Shown here: positions 7,133-8,996 of the stretch, piece by piece
Position numbering within the stretch: position 1 is the first letter of the stretch
How the letters are laid out: each line of letters starts with the position of its first letter
Assembly: GCA_028292565.1 (NCBI GenBank)
Contig: JAQGMD010000417.1
Span: forward strand, 1-8,996
Origin: Burkholderia sp.
GTDB lineage: Bacteria > Pseudomonadota > Gammaproteobacteria > Burkholderiales > Burkholderiaceae
DNA length: 8,996 nucleotides
Direction of reading: 5' to 3'
The notes under the pieces: generated by a model
Database searches by the model: none
Told to the model about the DNA's origin: nothing
The model's input: the letters and a program-made list of their open reading frames with translations, nothing else
Translations under genes and position numbers: made by a program

Positions 7133-7137
7133 AGGAG
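7133..7137 (+). promoter_or_regulatory. Ribosome binding site of the Bug gene
   Basis: AGGAG lies 8 bases before the ATG at 7146 and fixes that start. The 231-base gap 6915-7145 otherwise holds a possible -10 (TACAAT, 7105-7110) without a convincing -35, and no gene I can support. Confidence 0.75.
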
Positions 7138-7145
7138 ACGAAATC

Positions 7146-8117
7146 ATGAAATCAATAAAGGCCGTAATAGGCGCATTAGCCGTATTCACATGTGCAATCG
7201 CCGGCGCACAGAACTATCCTGCGAAGACCGTTACGATGATCATTCCCTTCGCGGCCGGCGGTCCGACTGACGTTATCGGCCGCGTGCTTGCCCAGTCGAT
7301 GGCCAAGCAGCTCGGCCAGACCGTCATCGTTGAAAATGTTACCGGCGCCGGCGGCACGATCGCTACACGCCGTCTTAAAAGATCGGACCCCGATGGCTAC
7401 ACATTCCTGGTTCATCACCTGGGCTACACCACGGCGCCATCCCTTTATCGTCCGGCGCCCTATGATGCGGTAAATGATTTTGAGATGCTCGGACTGATCA
7501 CGGATGTTCCGATGACATTGGTGTCGAATCCGAAATTCCCTGCCAAAGACTTCAAGGAACTGGTCGCTTACGTGAAAGAACACAAGAAAAGCGTCAATCT
7601 CGCGAATGCCGGCCCTGGCGCCGTATCCCATTTGTGCGGCATGTTGTTGCAGAACGCGATCGGCGTCGAGCTAACGACTATTCCCTACAAAGGCACCGGC
7701 CCCGCTCTGAGCGATCTGATGGGCGGGCAGGTCGATTTGCTGTGCGACCAGATCACCAATACGGGCAGTCCCATCAAAGCCGGAAAGGTCAAGGTCTATG
7801 GTTCGACGACAAGAACCCGCCTGCCAGGTTTCCCCGATATCCCGACCCTGCATGAAGCCGGCCTGCCGAATTTCGAGGTCGTGATCTGGCATGGCGCCTA
7901 CGCACCGAAAGGAACGCCAAAACCAGTTCTGGATAAGCTCAATGGCGCCCTGAAGGCCGCATTGAAAGATCCGTATGTCATTGAGCGCTTCGCAATGATC
8001 AACACTGTGCCGGTAGAGGACGCGCGCGTCGCACCTGACGTACACAAGAAGTTCGTGGTCGATGAAGTCGCCAAGTGGAGCAAGGTCATCACCGCCGTGG
8101 GTGCGTACGCTGAATGA
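7146..8117 (+). CDS. Bug-family (TctC) tripartite tricarboxylate transporter binding protein
   Basis: This is a 323-residue periplasmic protein of the Bug/TctC family, which binds carboxylates or related small organics and, in complete systems, hands them to the TctA/TctB membrane permease. The N-terminus is a Sec signal peptide (MKSIKAVIGALAVF, with cleavage probably near AGAQ). Family hallmarks are YPAKTVTMIIPFAAGGPTDVIGR, the ENVTGAGGTIA segment (usually ENRxGAGGxIG), DPDGYTFL, VNLANAGPGAVSHL, IPYKGTGPALSDLMGGQVDLL and the C-terminal FPDIPTLHEAGLPNFEV stretch. Length is normal and the gene intact. No tctA/tctB is in the window, as is usual because most Bug genes are orphans with many paralogues per genome. 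A strong AGGAG site supports the start. The gene ends just before a long palindrome and converges on the minus-strand small-protein gene. The ligand cannot be inferred. Confidence 0.97.
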   Translation: MKSIKAVIGALAVFTCAIAGAQNYPAKTVTMIIPFAAGGPTDVIGRVLAQSMAKQLGQTVIVENVTGAGGTIATRRLKRSDPDGYTFLVHHLGYTTAPSLYRPAPYDAVNDFEMLGLITDVPMTLVSNPKFPAKDFKELVAYVKEHKKSVNLANAGPGAVSHLCGMLLQNAIGVELTTIPYKGTGPALSDLMGGQVDLLCDQITNTGSPIKAGKVKVYGSTTRTRLPGFPDIPTLHEAGLPNFEVVIWHGAYAPKGTPKPVLDKLNGALKAALKDPYVIERFAMINTVPVEDARVAPDVHKKFVVDEVAKWSKVITAVGAYAE

Positions 8118-8127
8118 CTTTGTGCGC

Positions 8128-8159
8128 GACGTAGGGCGCATCGTGATGCGCCCTACGTC
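8128..8159. repeat. Perfect 15-bp palindrome (REP-like or bidirectional terminator)
   Basis: The arms 8128-8142 (GACGTAGGGCGCATC) and 8145-8159 (GATGCGCCCTACGTC) are perfectly complementary, with only GT between them. It lies between convergent stops at 8117 (Bug gene) and 8179 (small peptide), so it could end transcription from both sides. No T-run follows on either side. GTAGGGCG...CGCCCTAC-type palindromes occur as dispersed intergenic repeats in many proteobacteria, so a REP-like element is the main alternative. Confidence 0.8.
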
Positions 8160-8178
8160 CAGTCCGTCACAGCATGAC

Positions 8179-8394
8179 CTATTTCGTCGTGACCTTGATA
8201 CGCCCCTCAAATATCGCCGTTTGCAATTGAAAATCGTCCATCACGTAGCCGGGCCTTCCGTCGACCATGACGCTGACAGCCCGACCGCCTTGTACGCGCT
8301 TCATCTCTTCACGCGACAGCGGGTGAATATTTCCGTCTTCTTCAGGTCCGGAGACTGCGGTACCGGACAGGTCTTTGATAATCAGAGTTTGCAT
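8179..8394 (-). CDS. 71-residue small protein with double-glycine leader-like N-terminus
   Basis: The start is set by AGGAG 7 bases before the ATG on the minus strand; the reading frame extends further upstream but without family features. The product has an N-terminal part, MQTLIIKDLSG, followed by HPLSREEMKRVQGG with GG at residues 36-37. This resembles double-glycine leaders of exported peptides (LSxxEMxxVxGG). I associate MQTLxIKDLxx...AMxxVxGG small proteins with Burkholderiales, where several are of unknown function. The part after GG (38-71) is 34 residues, without Cys, and contains DGRPGYVMDDFQLQTA. If the leader is real, a C39-peptidase ABC exporter would cut after GG; none is in the window. 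It could instead be an uncut intracellular small protein. The gene converges on the Bug gene and is separated from it by a palindrome. Confidence 0.8.
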   Translation of the reverse strand: MQTLIIKDLSGTAVSGPEEDGNIHPLSREEMKRVQGGRAVSVMVDGRPGYVMDDFQLQTAIFEGRIKVTTK

Positions 8395-8435
8395 GGTGGT
8401 TCTCCTGAAAGTGAGTAAAGTCGTTGGGATTTGAG

Positions 8436-8456
8436 CGAGCGCGGGTTGCGCGCTCG
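8436..8456 (-). other. Hairpin in the leader of the small-protein gene
   Basis: CGAGCGCG (8436-8443) and CGCGCTCG (8449-8456) form an 8-bp G+C-rich stem with a 5-base loop. It lies 42 bases before the small-protein ATG on the minus strand. No T-run follows on the minus strand, so it is more likely a 5' leader structure than a terminator. Confidence 0.5.
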
Positions 8457-8466
8457 ATGAAGTATC

Positions 8467-8483
8467 AGCACGGAGTATGCCAA
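8467..8483 (-). promoter_or_regulatory. Candidate sigma54 (-24/-12) promoter
   Basis: On the minus strand the sequence TTGGCATACTCCGTGCT fits YTGGCACGrNNNTTGCW at 10 of 14 informative positions, with the required GG and GC exactly 10 bases apart. Transcription would begin near 8456, at the base of the 8436-8456 hairpin, about 60 bases before the small-protein start. No sigma70 promoter was found there. Activator and IHF sites were not seen, so a chance match remains possible. Confidence 0.3.
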
Positions 8484-8503
8484 CGCCGGCGCGGCTCAGA
8501 AAT

Positions 8504-8806
8504 TCAATCCCAAGTGCCTGAAAACCCGACTCTTTTTCGGAACGGGCCCGGTGACCAACGAGGGGTTTTTTGCGGCCCCTGAAGTTCAGGTGATGGGTGA
8601 CACCCAACACATCGGTGATGCTGTTGGGCGGATCGCAACAGATCCCAGGACTTCAAGTGCTTATTAAAATGCTCGAGAGTACGCTGCCAGGAGAGTTTGG
8701 CAGCCGCCTCGTCGTAGCGCGGCGTCGTGTCGACGCCGCCATGAATATAGCAGTGGAAAAGACCCAGCAGCTCGGGATCGAAATCGCTCGATTTTTTTCT
8801 ATCCAT
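8504..8806 (-). pseudogene. Dienelactone hydrolase remnant with large internal deletion
   Basis: The start at 8806 is backed by GAGGA 8 bases upstream. The first 25 residues (MDRKKSSDFDPELLGLFHCY, then IHGGV) match the opening of the longer, Tat-type dienelactone hydrolase family (FDPELLxLFxxYxHGxxDRRxFL). The frame then jumps directly to DTTPRYDEAAAKLSWQRTLE and HFNKHLK, the characteristic end of the same family, where it follows GTQHGFNND. The export signal, nucleophile elbow with Cys and catalytic Asp and His are all missing: about 52 matching residues remain of an expected 290 or so. After the family end (near 8651) the frame runs on for 48 residues of unmatched sequence, as if the native stop was lost. 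It cannot be a working hydrolase. It starts 11 bases after the stop of the upstream minus-strand gene, so an operon is likely. Confidence 0.72.
8603..8628 (-). other. Hairpin near the 3' end of the hydrolase remnant
   Basis: CCCAACA (8603-8609) pairs with TGTTGGG (8622-8628); inside it CATC and GATG pair around a 3-base loop, with one bulged C. It starts about 22 bases past the last family-like codon of the hydrolase remnant on the minus strand, where an original terminator or an intergenic repeat would sit. No T-run follows. Confidence 0.45.
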
Positions 8807-8817
8807 GCGAAAGTTCC

Positions 8818-8996
8818 TCAATTCACCGCAAAGCAGTACATCAGCCCCGCACCGCCCGTGCTCTCCAGCCCCTCGGGATTGCAGCCGCGCGACGGATGAG
8901 AGGAATTCCAGGAAGTGGCCCATGAAGCGCCTATGGGTCCCGCGCGATCATGATGACCCAGCATCGCTGAACCGTCTGTCCCGCTCTTGGTCCAGT
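8818..8996 (-). CDS. C-terminal part of an unidentified protein
   Basis: On the minus strand a frame is open from the window edge to a TGA at 8818-8820, giving 58 residues that start WTKSGTDGSAMLGHHD and end in SRGCNPEGLESTGGAGLMYC plus FAVN. The Gly-rich STGGAGLMYCF tail and two Cys 20 residues apart look like a folded, possibly exported domain, but I cannot name the family. Evidence that it is real: the hydrolase remnant's ribosome site overlaps its stop (TGAGGA), the usual arrangement in an operon, and the frame has no stops. A second open frame over the same bases (stop at 8504) carries the hydrolase remnant only from 8806 onward. Confidence 0.55.
   Translation of the reverse strand, partial: WTKSGTDGSAMLGHHDRAGPIGASWATSWNSSHPSRGCNPEGLESTGGAGLMYCFAVN

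Noticed and set aside
8561..8580. AGGGG-T6-GCGG-CCCCT as an intrinsic terminator
   Set aside because: The stem is only 5 bp with a 10-base loop, and the T-run lies inside the loop rather than after the stem.
8395..8610. 72-residue upstream extension of the small leader-type protein
   Set aside because: The extension crosses the hairpin and candidate promoter and resembles nothing, while AGGAG sits 7 bases before the internal ATG at 8394.
8597..8899. 100-residue plus-strand open frame opposite the hydrolase remnant
   Set aside because: The minus strand carries clear family motifs with a ribosome site; this frame has neither.

Overview
The window looks like a chromosomal accessory stretch from a betaproteobacterium, most likely Burkholderiales. 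The clues are a Bug-type (TctC) periplasmic binding protein standing alone, fairly high G+C with high third-position G+C, and a small leader-type protein of a style I associate with this order. The genus cannot be told from the sequence.

Layout. Positions 1-2274 carry three plus-strand genes: the 3' end of a zinc-type alcohol dehydrogenase, a COG0523/CobW metallochaperone GTPase with a His-rich loop, and a 149-residue protein that reads like a shrunken FtsZ fold without the tubulin/FtsZ signature loop. Positions 2275-2738 hold a well-placed sigma70-like promoter with a 9-bp tandem repeat just upstream, a small orphan ORF and a hairpin. Positions 2739-6914 form a sensory and c-di-GMP block: a Tat-exported solute-binding lipoprotein, an overlapping membrane Cache sensor cut off after its sensing domain, an in-frame scrap of a response regulator, and an intact REC-GGDEF-EAL protein. 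Positions 7146-8117 encode the Bug protein with a strong ribosome binding site. A perfect 15-bp palindrome separates it from the minus-strand block.

The minus strand (8996 to 8179) carries the C-terminus of an unidentified protein, a dienelactone hydrolase gene reduced to its two ends, and a 71-residue protein with a double-glycine leader-like N-terminus.

How the genes fit together. The binding protein, Cache sensor, receiver scrap and REC-GGDEF-EAL gene look like the remains of one ligand-to-c-di-GMP signalling operon whose kinase and most of whose receiver were deleted. The CobW protein may supply metal to the neighbouring dehydrogenase. At least two loci (Cache/receiver and dienelactone hydrolase) show the same kind of damage, an internal deletion joining outer gene parts, so the region appears to be eroding. 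The most interesting candidates are the FtsZ-like mini-protein, the deletion scar in the signalling operon, and the double-glycine small protein with a possible sigma54 promoter.
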